A stretch of 64,000 nucleotides of DNA from Candidatus Chryseobacterium colombiense (GCA_029203185.1 CP119310.1:1612001-1676000), one strand, 5' to 3'. Shown: positions 1-8,403, numbered from the stretch's first letter. Translations and numbers: made by a program. Notes: a model not told the origin generated them from the sequence alone.

Positions 1-334
1 ATTCGATAATGAGATAAGAAGCTCCGTTTCTGATTTTTATATTGTGTTTTACCACAACTCCTTTAAAGATGGTTTTTTCTTCGGAGTGATATCCTGCTGT
101 AATTTCGATTTCTTTTCCGGGAATTAACAGTTCTTCATTACTTAGCTTGAAATCCTGCTCCGGTACACTTCCATCTAAAATAACGATACGGGCATAAGGA
201 ATTCTGTTAACTTCTTTTTCTACCACTATGCTTTTCACACCATATTTGCCAGGCAATTCTGAGTCTCCGGCCATTACCTTATAGGTTATTAAATCGGAAG
301 TTCTTGATGTTTGTATGTATCCGCTGTTGTTCAT
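1..334 (-). CDS. eCIS spike (VgrG/gp5-like, Afp8-type), partial
   Basis: This is the N-terminal part (about 111 residues) of a gene that continues past the left edge. The reading frame is open from an ATG at 334 to base 1, beginning MNNSGYIQTSRTSDLITYKV. The visible part resembles the first domain of VgrG/gp27-gp5-type spike proteins: a start like 'YKVMAGDSELPGKYGV', then 'NRIPYARIVILDGS', then 'LLIPGKEIEITAGYHSEEKTIF'. In Afp/PVC-type particles such a protein (Afp8) forms the hub and central spike under the tube. The start codon lies one base after the stop of the LysM gene, and hub-LysM before spike is the usual eCIS order, which supports the assignment. The needle and any C-terminal domain are outside the window. 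Confidence 0.85.
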   Translation of the reverse strand, partial: MNNSGYIQTSRTSDLITYKVMAGDSELPGKYGVKSIVVEKEVNRIPYARIVILDGSVPEQDFKLSNEELLIPGKEIEITAGYHSEEKTIFKGVVVKHNIKIRNGASYLIIE

Positions 335-335
335 T

Positions 336-1055
336 TTATGATGTTTTTTCTATTGGTGGAAAATAGAGTTCACTCCCTGGTTTTAATTGCCTGAAATTGA
401 CAAGACCATTTGCCTTTGCAACTTCTAAATAGTATTTGGAATCTCCGTAAATTCTTTCAGTCATTAAAGGCAATGTATCTCCATCCTGCACTGTTCTTTT
501 ATGGGTAAGATCCGGAGACGATGTATTTGCAATTTTTGCTGCAAGTTCTTTACTAATCGACCCACCAAAATTTGCTTTTCCTATAGCTCTTAAAGGAGTT
601 CCGTCATTGTTGAATAATTTATAATCTATTGTAAACTCATTAAGAATACCTTTAAATTCAAATTTTCCCCAAATAATGATGACGTTATATGGTTTATGAA
701 TTGTCCCGTCATAATTTCCAGTTGCTTCATAAAAATCATAAAGTTGATCTGTAACCGATTTTTTGCTAAAAGGATCTTTTTTTCCTAAACCTTCTTTTAT
801 CTTATTGACAAGCTTATTACCTGGGTTATCTTTTGTTACCCCCGTGCCATCAAACAAAAACTCTAGCTGTAATGATGGCGAGGAAGTTTTATCAAATTTC
901 TGCTCACCTGCACTTGCCCCGCTTGGCTGTGTGGTATTGTATTCATTTTTGCGTGTAAAAGAGAAACCGGTTGGATTAATCATAGCTTTAAAAGCTCCAC
1001 TCTTTTTTATTTTGTTGTAGCTAGCATCCTCATAGGTATCTATTTTTACTTTCAT
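336..1055 (-). CDS. eCIS baseplate hub protein with C-terminal LysM (Afp7-like)
   Basis: A 239-residue protein. The N-terminal ~170 residues resemble the contractile-injection-system tube/hub domain (features such as 'FKAMINPTGFSFTRKNEYN' and 'QLEFLFDGTGV'). The last ~50 residues are a LysM domain, from 'HKRTVQDGDTLPLMTERIYG' to 'LKPGSELYFPP'. In phage T4 and Afp-like particles this class (gp53/Afp7) joins the inner baseplate to the tube. I chose the ATG at 1055 because GGGAGGAGA sits just upstream of it. The frame also has an ATG at 1070 that overlaps the stop of the DUF5908 gene (TAATG) and would add five residues. It lies between the DUF5908 and spike genes and is almost certainly co-translated with them. 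Confidence 0.88.
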   Translation of the reverse strand: MKVKIDTYEDASYNKIKKSGAFKAMINPTGFSFTRKNEYNTTQPSGASAGEQKFDKTSSPSLQLEFLFDGTGVTKDNPGNKLVNKIKEGLGKKDPFSKKSVTDQLYDFYEATGNYDGTIHKPYNVIIIWGKFEFKGILNEFTIDYKLFNNDGTPLRAIGKANFGGSISKELAAKIANTSSPDLTHKRTVQDGDTLPLMTERIYGDSKYYLEVAKANGLVNFRQLKPGSELYFPPIEKTS

Positions 1056-1069
1056 AATTTCTCCTCCCA

Positions 1070-1228
1070 TTATCTTTCTTTTTTACGTTGTTCAATATTT
1101 ACTACTTGTTCTACACTTTCACTCACTGCTCGCATAATTTTAGCTTCATCTACCGATTGAGTAGTTGTCGCTGCTGCTTTTTCGTCCACATTTATTTTAA
1201 TGTGAAGCTCTTTTATTTCTATTGGCAT
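1070..1228 (-). CDS. Small eCIS protein, DUF5908 family (Afp6-like)
   Basis: A 52-residue protein starting MPIEIKELHIKINVDEKAAA and ending EQRKKER. The start 'MPIEIxEL' followed by an alternating charged strand is the signature I associate with DUF5908, a small family found between the tube and LysM genes of eCIS loci (Afp6 position). The middle is Ala/Thr-rich and the C-terminus looks helical and basic. Its stop codon overlaps an ATG of the next gene (TAATG), implying translational coupling. The structural role in particles is not settled to my knowledge. The assignment rests on sequence start, size and position. Confidence 0.8.
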   Translation of the reverse strand: MPIEIKELHIKINVDEKAAATTTQSVDEAKIMRAVSESVEQVVNIEQRKKER

Positions 1229-1428
1229 TTCGTTTGTTTTTTAATCAATTATTAATATCCAAAAACACTAATAACCAATGATTTAACATATTTATTTTAA
1301 AAAATCTAAGCACATACAGAGTGCGTTCAGTCTTGCGATAGACCAATCTGTTGTTATTTATCTGAAAAATTTTGCTGAATGTTATCTGAAAACTAACACA
1401 CTTCCAGTGCTTAGATTAGATTTAGAAA

Positions 1429-1896
1429 TTACAAGCCTAAGCTTGCTAATGACGAGGGTATTGTGAAATATCTGTATTTCAGTTCTATGGTTTCAATAGC
1501 AAGCTTGCTTTCTTCTGCATTGAATTCTGAAACTTCCCATTTTACAGGGTATGCTCCAACTACATTCCAAACCATTAAAGGTGCTGTAGATTGTAGACCC
1601 CCTGAAAGGGTAACGATCAGATTTCTTGGTTCAAACTCGAAGTTTTCCATCGCATTTCTGCACCAGCTTATCAATCCGGAACTTACGATCAACCCACGTT
1701 TAAGAACTAAATTAGGATATTTGGGTCTCAAAGGAAGCTGATGAGTAAATCTGTTTTCGCCTCCTTCGGCATATTCTTCAGTTGGAATTTCTGTTGATAA
1801 ACCGGAGATAGATTGAAATCTGGAGTCAATACCCTCTGTTGTCGAGATCCCATTAACAATAAAAGAGAAACTGGTTGGAGGATATAAAAGAGCCAT
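1429..1896 (-). CDS. eCIS tail tube protein (gp19-like, Afp5-type)
   Basis: A 155-residue member of the T4 gp19-like phage tail tube family. It starts MALLYPPTSFSFIVNGIST and contains the typical central 'YPNLVLKRGLIVSSGLISWC' and C-terminal 'LAIETIELKYRYFTI'. The pattern 'LKRG ... WC/WF ... WxVxxAYPVKWxVSEFNAE ... IETIELxY' matches the tube fold. It is clearly diverged from the two identical 143-residue tube proteins nearby. In Afp/PVC the distal tube protein (Afp5) connects tube to baseplate, and the gene order here (just before DUF5908 and LysM) fits that role. It begins two bases after the stop of the preceding tube gene. Confidence 0.9.
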   Translation of the reverse strand: MALLYPPTSFSFIVNGISTTEGIDSRFQSISGLSTEIPTEEYAEGGENRFTHQLPLRPKYPNLVLKRGLIVSSGLISWCRNAMENFEFEPRNLIVTLSGGLQSTAPLMVWNVVGAYPVKWEVSEFNAEESKLAIETIELKYRYFTIPSSLASLGL

Positions 1897-1898
1897 GA

Positions 1899-2330
1899 TT
1901 AGTTATTTTCGATTGTTAATCCTTCGTGTGCAATTTCCAGCGTTTCAATGGCAACCTCATTACCTTCTGCTTTCAGATCTGTTGGATTCATTTTAAGCGG
2001 GAATGCATTTTTTACTTTCCACGTTACTGCTGGTTCTCCATTTTCGTCTAAAAGAGAAATTGTAATCGATCTTCTCTCTACTGTATTCAGCTGAATCGTC
2101 TGGAACCATTCAAAAAATTCGTTATCACTTTTGAAAGTTCCTCTCTTTAAAGTAATGTTGCTGAAAGTTTTCAATCCCGGCATTTTAATCTTGCTGAAAT
2201 CGGGACTTGCTCCATGTCTGTATTCAATTAAAGCGGCTTCGGAATTTAATCCACTTACTTCCTGAAATCCTACTTTTGTTCCACCCCAATCTACTTCAAA
2301 GGCAAACTTTACTAATGGATATGTACTCAT
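1899..2330 (-). CDS. eCIS inner tube protein, copy A (gp19-like, Afp1-type)
   Basis: A 143-residue gp19-like tube protein starting MSTYPLVKFAFEVDWGGTKV. It contains 'EYRHGASPDFSKIKMPGLK', 'ITLKRGTF', 'WKVKNAFPLKMNPTDLKAEG' and 'VAIETLEIAHEGL', the usual landmarks of hexameric Hcp/gp19-type rings. It should form the shaft of the inner tube through which cargo passes. The protein is identical to the one at 3763-4194, and the surrounding DNA (1898-2518) appears identical base for base to 3762-4382. It follows a sheath gene, so sheath-tube pairs alternate along the operon. Confidence 0.92.
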   Translation of the reverse strand: MSTYPLVKFAFEVDWGGTKVGFQEVSGLNSEAALIEYRHGASPDFSKIKMPGLKTFSNITLKRGTFKSDNEFFEWFQTIQLNTVERRSITISLLDENGEPAVTWKVKNAFPLKMNPTDLKAEGNEVAIETLEIAHEGLTIENN

Positions 2331-2362
2331 AATTTATGTATATTTATTGTTATTAATTTATT

Positions 2363-3739
2363 TTATGCTTCCTGTAATTTGTGTGAAAAACGTAACACAA
2401 TAAATTCAGCCGGACGTACTGCTGCCATACCGATTTCGATGTTCATTCTTCCTTCCAGAATATCCTGAGCAGACATCGTTTTGTTTAAACCTACACTTAC
2501 ATAGTAAGCTTCTTCAGGCTTGCTTCCTGCCAATGCTCCGTCCTGCCACTGCTGGTTCAGGAAATTCTCGATCATAGTCTGCACACGGATCCATGTATTG
2601 GCTGTATTAGGTTCAAAAACAAAACGTTCTGTTGCTTTTTTCACAGATTCTTCCACCATGTTAAAGAAACGACGTACAGAAATATATCTCCATTCGTTAC
2701 TGTTTCCATCTAATGTTCTTGCTCCCCAAACCAAGGTTCCTTTTCCCGTAAACGTTCTGATCGCATTGATTGATTTTCCAGCATCTGGATCTACGTTAAG
2801 ACTTTCCTGATCTTCGTGAGAAATTTTTACTATTGGTGCTACTACATAATTAAGTCCAACATTAGCCGGTGCTTTAAATACTCCTGAAGTAGCATCAACT
2901 TTAGCATACACTCCCGCCATTGTTGATGATGGAGCCAATACTATTTTTTTAGATTCAATTAATTTTTTAGCCTGGTTATACAAATCAGAACTTTTTGATT
3001 TTAACCATGCTAAGTTATCTTGATTTACAGGCATTGAAACATTTACAAGAGTTCCTGAATCATCTTTTACTTTATAGCTAGTTATTTTAACAGATTTATC
3101 TTCAAAGCCATAGCTTAAAACTGTCTCTAATTTTGGATAATAAGCAGCTCCATATTTTAGACGCTCACCACTTGTACCAGAACTAGGACCCGCAGTTCTA
3201 AATGTAGAAACATCTCCAAGAACATCCATAATAACAAATCTGTCTTTCAAATCTTCTGCCTGATCTAAAGCTAAATTATATAATTGATAAGCTCCTGCTG
3301 CAGTTAAAGCTTCAGCGTCCGGGAAAACAATAAGAGTTGGTTCGTCTTCTTTTTCTAATGTATCAAGACCTGCTGTTAAATCAGCCAATTGTGCCTGCCC
3401 GTTTGATGGATAAGTTCCCGCAGAAACAATGTAACATGGTCCGCCGCCGTTTGCAAAATACATTTGCATAGCATAATACATTTTGAAAATACCGAATTTA
3501 TTTCCGTAAGTTGTAGTGACAAGAGTATCTTCAATTGAAATAGAGATTTCTCCACCTTCATCTTTTGGTTTTCCGAAAAGTGTTTCGTACTCTAGCATAG
3601 AAGAGATTCTTGTCGGTTCATTTTTTGGTCCTTGCGTTGTATATCCAATAAAAGCAGGGATAGCCGTTTCTACTTGTGCTACAGAGGGTGGGAATTTTGC
3701 AATTTCCTCTACGTAGACTCCGGGTGTTTTGTAATTCAT
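2363..3739 (-). CDS. eCIS contractile sheath protein, compact form
   Basis: A 458-residue phage tail sheath family protein. The N-terminus 'MNYKTPGVYVEEIAKFPPSV ... IPAFIGYT' and the C-terminal core ('INAIRTFTGKGTLVWGART', 'WRYISVRRFFNMVEES', 'FLNQQWQDGALAG', 'VRPAEFIVLRFSHKLQE') are diagnostic. The C-terminal block mediates sheath-sheath contacts and contraction. This is the shortest of the three sheaths: it goes directly from 'LIVFPDAEAL' to 'AYQLYNLALDQAE', without the long insertion of the copy at 4227-5951. Its last ~135 residues are essentially identical to that copy. It lies between two identical tube genes. Confidence 0.94.
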   Translation of the reverse strand: MNYKTPGVYVEEIAKFPPSVAQVETAIPAFIGYTTQGPKNEPTRISSMLEYETLFGKPKDEGGEISISIEDTLVTTTYGNKFGIFKMYYAMQMYFANGGGPCYIVSAGTYPSNGQAQLADLTAGLDTLEKEDEPTLIVFPDAEALTAAGAYQLYNLALDQAEDLKDRFVIMDVLGDVSTFRTAGPSSGTSGERLKYGAAYYPKLETVLSYGFEDKSVKITSYKVKDDSGTLVNVSMPVNQDNLAWLKSKSSDLYNQAKKLIESKKIVLAPSSTMAGVYAKVDATSGVFKAPANVGLNYVVAPIVKISHEDQESLNVDPDAGKSINAIRTFTGKGTLVWGARTLDGNSNEWRYISVRRFFNMVEESVKKATERFVFEPNTANTWIRVQTMIENFLNQQWQDGALAGSKPEEAYYVSVGLNKTMSAQDILEGRMNIEIGMAAVRPAEFIVLRFSHKLQEA

Positions 3740-3762
3740 TTTTTTAAATTTTAAAGTTAATA

Positions 3763-4194
3763 TTAGTTATTTTCGATTGTTAATCCTTCGTGTGCAATTT
3801 CCAGCGTTTCAATGGCAACCTCATTACCTTCTGCTTTCAGATCTGTTGGATTCATTTTAAGCGGGAATGCATTTTTTACTTTCCACGTTACTGCTGGTTC
3901 TCCATTTTCGTCTAAAAGAGAAATTGTAATCGATCTTCTCTCTACTGTATTCAGCTGAATCGTCTGGAACCATTCAAAAAATTCGTTATCACTTTTGAAA
4001 GTTCCTCTCTTTAAAGTAATGTTGCTGAAAGTTTTCAATCCCGGCATTTTAATCTTGCTGAAATCGGGACTTGCTCCATGTCTGTATTCAATTAAAGCGG
4101 CTTCGGAATTTAATCCACTTACTTCCTGAAATCCTACTTTTGTTCCACCCCAATCTACTTCAAAGGCAAACTTTACTAATGGATATGTACTCAT
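3763..4194 (-). CDS. eCIS inner tube protein, copy B (identical to copy A)
   Basis: A 143-residue gp19-like tube protein identical in every residue to 1899-2330. Upstream leader, coding sequence and the end of the preceding sheath gene are identical at the DNA level, which implies a very recent duplication or ongoing gene conversion. It starts 32 bases after the stop of the sheath at 4227-5951 and ends 23 bases before the start of the next sheath at 3739. A second identical tube gene may simply raise tube dosage. Confidence 0.92.
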   Translation of the reverse strand: MSTYPLVKFAFEVDWGGTKVGFQEVSGLNSEAALIEYRHGASPDFSKIKMPGLKTFSNITLKRGTFKSDNEFFEWFQTIQLNTVERRSITISLLDENGEPAVTWKVKNAFPLKMNPTDLKAEGNEVAIETLEIAHEGLTIENN

Positions 4195-4226
4195 AATTTA
4201 TGTATATTTATTGTTATTAATTTATT

Positions 4227-5951
4227 TTATGCTTCCTGTAATTTGTGTGAAAAACGTAACACAATAAATTCAGCCGGACGTACTGCTGCCATACCGATTT
4301 CGATGTTCATTCTTCCTTCCAGAATATCCTGAGCAGACATCGTTTTGTTTAAACCTACACTTACATAGTAAGCTTCTTCAGGTTTGCTTCCTGCCAATGC
4401 TCCGTCCTGCCACTGTTGGTTCAGGAAATTCTCGATCATAGTCTGTACACGGATCCATGTATTGGCTGTATTGGGTTCGAAAACGAAACGTTCTGTTGCT
4501 TTTTTCACAGATTCTTCCACCATGTTGAAGAAACGACGTACAGAAATATATCTCCATTCGTTGCTGTTTCCGTCCAGTGTTCTTGCTCCCCAAACCAAAG
4601 TTCCTTTTCCTGTGAACGTTCTGATCGCATTGATTGATTTTCCTGTAGTCGGATCTACATTAAGGGCATCTTGTTGTTTATCCGAAATTTTAACTGCAGG
4701 TGCTTCTACAAAGTTAAGTCCTAAGTTTGCCGGTGATTTCCATACTCCGGAAGTACCATCAACTTTAGCATACACTCCCGCCATTGTTGATGATGGAGCC
4801 ATTACTACTTTTTTAGCCTGAATTGCTTTTTTAGCCTGGTTATAAAAATCAGAATTCACTAATTTCAATCCCGCTAAACTTGCAACCCCAAATGTACCCG
4901 TAACTAAAACATCAGCCTCGTTAAAATCATAACTCAAAACTGTTTTTAATTTTGGATGATAGGTTGCACCATATTTTAAGCCTGAAGCAGTGACTTCACT
5001 TCTAAAAGTATCATCATCATCTCCAAGAACATCCATGATAACAAATCTGTCTTTCATAAGTTCTGCCTGATTCAAAGCAGTGTTATAGACAGAATAAGCC
5101 GCAGTAATATCAGTAGCATCAATTTCAGTAAGATCTAAAGCATAATTAGCAGAAGCTTGGGCATTATTTGTAGCAGTAGTAGACACTGTATTAAAAACAG
5201 CAGCGGCAGCCTGAGCAGCACTCTTAACGCTTGCAACAGTAGCATTTGAAGCAGCTGCAGCAATTTCAGCAGCATCAGCAACAGCCTTAGCAGCCTTATT
5301 AGCCGCAACCTCAATAAGGTTACTAGCATCAGCAACAGGATAAGCATTAACTTTAGCAACCGCAGCTGCAACAGTAGTTTGAACATCAGTACCTCCATTT
5401 GCAGCAGTAACTACAGCGGCGGCAGCAACTTTTGCAGCAGCAGCTACATCTTCAATATCTTCAGCAACTGTTACAGCAGCTTCAGCAACAGCAATATCAG
5501 CAGCAGAAGGAACTAAGCCTTGAAGATCCGGAAAAACAATCAGAGTCGGTTCGTCTTCTTTTTTTAATAATTCAAGACCATACAATAATGTTTTTTGTGT
5601 TGTAGAAGTTCCTACACTTACTGTATCTGTATAATCTCCTACTGATACGACATAGCATGCTCCACCGCCATTCGCAAAATACATTTGCATAGCGTAATAC
5701 ATTTTGAAATCGCTTACTTTAGTTTGTGTTGCTGTTGCAACGCCATCTTTGAAAACTACAGCAAAAGTTTCAGGGTTTGCTTTTCCAAAAAGATCTTCAT
5801 ACTCCAACATCGAAGAGATTCTCGTTGGCTTATTTTTGGGACCCTCCGCTGTATACCCGATAAAGGCAGGAATAGCCGTTTCAACTTGCGCTACGGAAGG
5901 CGGGAATGTTTCCTTCTCCTCCACATAGACTCCAGGGGTTTTGTAATTCAT
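4227..5951 (-). CDS. eCIS contractile sheath protein with Ala-rich helical insertion
   Basis: A 574-residue tail sheath protein. Residues 1-145 and 283-574 align with the compact sheath at 2363-3739, including the conserved C-terminal contraction core. Between 'LIVFPDLQGL' (ends ~146) and 'AYSVYNTALNQAE' (~285) there is an insertion of roughly 135 residues (bases about 5106-5513). It is dominated by Ala, with Val, Thr, Asn, Asp and Glu, and is expected to be helical. The insertion sits in the middle domain, which faces the particle surface in known sheaths. The flanking family is secure; the function of the insertion is unknown and could be surface decoration or spacing. Confidence 0.92.
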   Translation of the reverse strand: MNYKTPGVYVEEKETFPPSVAQVETAIPAFIGYTAEGPKNKPTRISSMLEYEDLFGKANPETFAVVFKDGVATATQTKVSDFKMYYAMQMYFANGGGACYVVSVGDYTDTVSVGTSTTQKTLLYGLELLKKEDEPTLIVFPDLQGLVPSAADIAVAEAAVTVAEDIEDVAAAAKVAAAAVVTAANGGTDVQTTVAAAVAKVNAYPVADASNLIEVAANKAAKAVADAAEIAAAASNATVASVKSAAQAAAAVFNTVSTTATNNAQASANYALDLTEIDATDITAAYSVYNTALNQAELMKDRFVIMDVLGDDDDTFRSEVTASGLKYGATYHPKLKTVLSYDFNEADVLVTGTFGVASLAGLKLVNSDFYNQAKKAIQAKKVVMAPSSTMAGVYAKVDGTSGVWKSPANLGLNFVEAPAVKISDKQQDALNVDPTTGKSINAIRTFTGKGTLVWGARTLDGNSNEWRYISVRRFFNMVEESVKKATERFVFEPNTANTWIRVQTMIENFLNQQWQDGALAGSKPEEAYYVSVGLNKTMSAQDILEGRMNIEIGMAAVRPAEFIVLRFSHKLQEA

Positions 5952-5985
5952 TTGTTAAAAATTTTAAATTAATATTAATTATTCC

Positions 5986-6023
5986 TCGAAGCTGTACTTC
6001 GAATGTTCATTCATCATTGAATG
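5986..6023. other. Two adjacent hairpins between sheath genes
   Basis: Two perfect inverted repeats lie in the gap between the sheath genes at 6031-7752 and 4227-5951. One is TCGAAG (5986-5991) with CTTCGA (5997-6002), loop 5. The other is CATTCA (6008-6013) with TGAATG (6018-6023), loop 4. No T-tract follows on the minus strand, so they look more like mRNA-stabilising or processing structures than a terminator. They could set the ratio of the first sheath to the later sheath-tube pairs. Confidence 0.45.
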
Positions 6024-6030
6024 TTTAGAA

Positions 6031-7752
6031 TTATTGTAATTGGTGTGAAAAGTTCAGTACGATAAATTCAGCCGGGCGTACTAGTGCTATTTTAACGATT
6101 ACATCCATTGTTTTAGGCTCATGTTCGTTACCATCCACTTCAACATGGTAAGCTTCTTTCGGAGTACTTCCTGCCAAAGCACCATCCAACCATTGTTGAT
6201 TTAGAAAATTCTCCAACATTGTCTTTGCCCGTAACCACGTGTAGGATATATTAGGCTGATTAATGAATTGTTTGAGCGCTTGATGTATGGATTGTTCAAT
6301 CATATCATAATACCTGCGTACATGCACATATTTCCATTCGTTATCCAGATCACCTTCTTTTTTATCTTTTCCATCAAGAGTCCTTGCTCCCCAAACCAAA
6401 GTACCTTTTCCTGTAAAAGCTCTAATCGCATTAATTGATTTTCCTAAAACATCTATGTTTAGATCGGACTGGTCCTGGTCCGAAACTTTTTCTGTCGGAG
6501 CCACTACATAACTAAGGCTTACATTAGCAGGTGCTTTCCATACTCCTCTTATATTGTCTATTCTTCCATATACTCCTGCCATTGCTGAGGAAGGCGGCAA
6601 AACAACATGTAATGACCTTATTTCTTTTTTTATCTGATTATAAAGTTCTGAATTGGATGATTCTAAATTTTTAAGTGTTATTCCGTCTGCAGCTCCTTTT
6701 TCGTCTTTTACATTAAGGATCGCAGCTTTTAATGCATCAAACTCTTCACTAAAGGCCGGTGTATTTCCGCCCGTACCATCCGGGATTACAAAATCGTCTA
6801 TTATTCCGTCATATATAGCTTCTGATACAGCTTTTGCTTCTTCAATTACCTCTGTTAAAGCCGTTTTTGTATCTGGTATTTCGCCATGTGTATCATCAGC
6901 AGCCTCATTAATTTCCTCCGCAATAGCAACAGCCTGGTCTAATAAGTCCGCAAGAACAAATGCATCTGCTGATCCATTTAAGATTTCCTCACTTGCCAAC
7001 CTTTTTAATTCATCTAAAGCAGCAATCTCACCTGCATAAAGATCAGCAGTGGTTTGTCCTTCGCTTTGTAAGCCTATATGATTAATTGGTGTTTCACTCT
7101 CATCAAAAGTATAATTCAATATGGTTTTTAAATGTGGAAAATAAGCTGCTGCATAGCTGGATGAGGTTACTTTATTTCTAAAGTATTCAATTGTATTAAG
7201 GTTATCTGATAAAGTTGCAGAGTTTCCGTAATAAGTATCCAGAATGACAAATCTGTTTTTCACTTGTTCAGCCTGAGCTATTGCTTCATTATAAAGTGTA
7301 TAGAATTGCTCCTGATTTGTCAATGATATGGCATCAGGAAAAACAAGAAGCGTAGATTCATTTGAATTTTCAATCTTATCTAAACCAGTTTTTAAGTCGG
7401 TATATTGAACTTCCGCCGATGTATAATTTCCTACCGAAACAATATAACACGGTCCACCACCATTCGCAAAATACATCTGTAAAGAATAATACATTAAAAA
7501 CTTTACCGGAGGTGGCACCACAGTTACTCCCTTATCTTTTATATCTTTTAATTGAATACTTTCTTTTTTGGCTTTTCCAAAATATTCTTCATATTGCAAA
7601 AAAGAATTGATTTTGAAGGGTTTATTGTAGCCAACAGTTGCAAAGTCAGTATACCCAATGAATGCCGGTATAGTTGTATCTGCTAATGTAACTGAATAAG
7701 GAAGTCTTGTAATTTCTTCAACCGAAACACCTGGTGTTTTTAGATTTAACAT
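6031..7752 (-). CDS. eCIS contractile sheath protein with acidic helical insertion
   Basis: A 573-residue tail sheath protein, the most divergent of the three (start MLNLKTPGVSVEEITRLPYS). It has the sheath landmarks 'MYFANGGGPCYIVS', 'INAIRAFTGKGTLVWGART', 'FLNQQWLDGALAG' and 'LVRPAEFIVLNFSHQLQ'. Residues about 225-352 (bases about 6697-7080) are an acidic, helix-prone insertion rich in Glu, Asp, Ala and Ile. It lies at a different site from the insertion of the 4227-5951 sheath, namely after 'ILNYTFDESE' and before 'LESSNSELYNQIKKEI'. In Afp/PVC loci one sheath paralogue is often specialised for the baseplate end, and this divergent copy is the best candidate. It lies 44 bases after DUF4255. 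Confidence 0.92.
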   Translation of the reverse strand: MLNLKTPGVSVEEITRLPYSVTLADTTIPAFIGYTDFATVGYNKPFKINSFLQYEEYFGKAKKESIQLKDIKDKGVTVVPPPVKFLMYYSLQMYFANGGGPCYIVSVGNYTSAEVQYTDLKTGLDKIENSNESTLLVFPDAISLTNQEQFYTLYNEAIAQAEQVKNRFVILDTYYGNSATLSDNLNTIEYFRNKVTSSSYAAAYFPHLKTILNYTFDESETPINHIGLQSEGQTTADLYAGEIAALDELKRLASEEILNGSADAFVLADLLDQAVAIAEEINEAADDTHGEIPDTKTALTEVIEEAKAVSEAIYDGIIDDFVIPDGTGGNTPAFSEEFDALKAAILNVKDEKGAADGITLKNLESSNSELYNQIKKEIRSLHVVLPPSSAMAGVYGRIDNIRGVWKAPANVSLSYVVAPTEKVSDQDQSDLNIDVLGKSINAIRAFTGKGTLVWGARTLDGKDKKEGDLDNEWKYVHVRRYYDMIEQSIHQALKQFINQPNISYTWLRAKTMLENFLNQQWLDGALAGSTPKEAYHVEVDGNEHEPKTMDVIVKIALVRPAEFIVLNFSHQLQ

Positions 7753-7796
7753 ATTCGAAAATTTAAATTGAGGGTTATTTGTTTTTATTTTTTGGA

Positions 7797-8378
7797 TTAA
7801 TCGACTTTAATACTTTCTATATTTACTGTATCAATTAATTTAACCGGAACTTCATCTACAGCCTCTATTTTGATTACACTGATCTTGTATAAGACAGAAG
7901 GCATCACTTTTCCTCCTAATAATCCCCAGATATAACTTAGCTGATCAAAGGGAATAGAATGCAGTTCGATTCTGAACTTGAAGTTTTTCTCTGCGTTAGA
8001 ATCAATATATTCCAATACATTATTGGTCTGGAATATCTCAATAACTTTTGATATGTTTGTTAACGCTTTATCATAGGCAGTTCTGTTGGCAGAGATCATC
8101 AGATATAAGTTCAAATAAGCCGGAGGATTCTGCTTTTTCATATCATACACAGGAGGATTTTCGCTTATCGTTTTTCTTGTGTACCAAGATTTGTTCTTCA
8201 ATGTTGACTCTTCCTCTACGTTCAGTAAAGTAATTACTACTTTATTATCAAGCTCCGAGGTATCATCATCATGTTTTGCTATATCATCAACAACTGCAAT
8301 TTCGCCGTCATCATCCATCAAGCCTTTTGCCGGATCATTCAGCTTATTTTTTAAAATCATCAATACTTCTTTAATCAT
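7797..8378 (-). CDS. eCIS DUF4255 / Pvc16-like protein
   Basis: A 193-residue protein of the DUF4255 (Pvc16 N-terminal) family. It begins MIKEVLMILKNKLNDPAKGL, with 'VVITLLNVEEESTLKN', 'NPPAYLNLYLMISANRTAYD' and 'IELHSIPFDQLSYIWGLLGG'. In Afp/PVC particles the homologue (Afp16) terminates the tube/sheath and controls particle length. I chose the ATG at 8378; a longer frame would start upstream of the predicted transcription start, since the promoter elements at 8404-8436 lie inside that extension. It is the first gene of the minus-strand structural operon. Confidence 0.88.
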   Translation of the reverse strand: MIKEVLMILKNKLNDPAKGLMDDDGEIAVVDDIAKHDDDTSELDNKVVITLLNVEEESTLKNKSWYTRKTISENPPVYDMKKQNPPAYLNLYLMISANRTAYDKALTNISKVIEIFQTNNVLEYIDSNAEKNFKFRIELHSIPFDQLSYIWGLLGGKVMPSVLYKISVIKIEAVDEVPVKLIDTVNIESIKVD

Positions 8379-8403
8379 AATTTTGCTCTTTGTTATTATG
8401 GTG

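Noticed and set aside
1229..1428. A gene or terminator in the gap between the Afp5-like and DUF5908 genes
   Set aside because: Only a repeated TTATCTGAAAA was found; no open frame, hairpin with T-run or consensus promoter.
1898..4382. The long identical repeat as an insertion sequence
   Set aside because: It contains only tube and sheath coding sequence in the operon orientation, with no transposase or terminal inverted repeats.
5135..5398. Leu-rich open frame inside the Ala-rich sheath insertion
   Set aside because: It is the shifted reading of the repetitive Ala codons (GCA/GCT read as CAG/CTG-like Leu codons) of the real sheath gene and has no start context.
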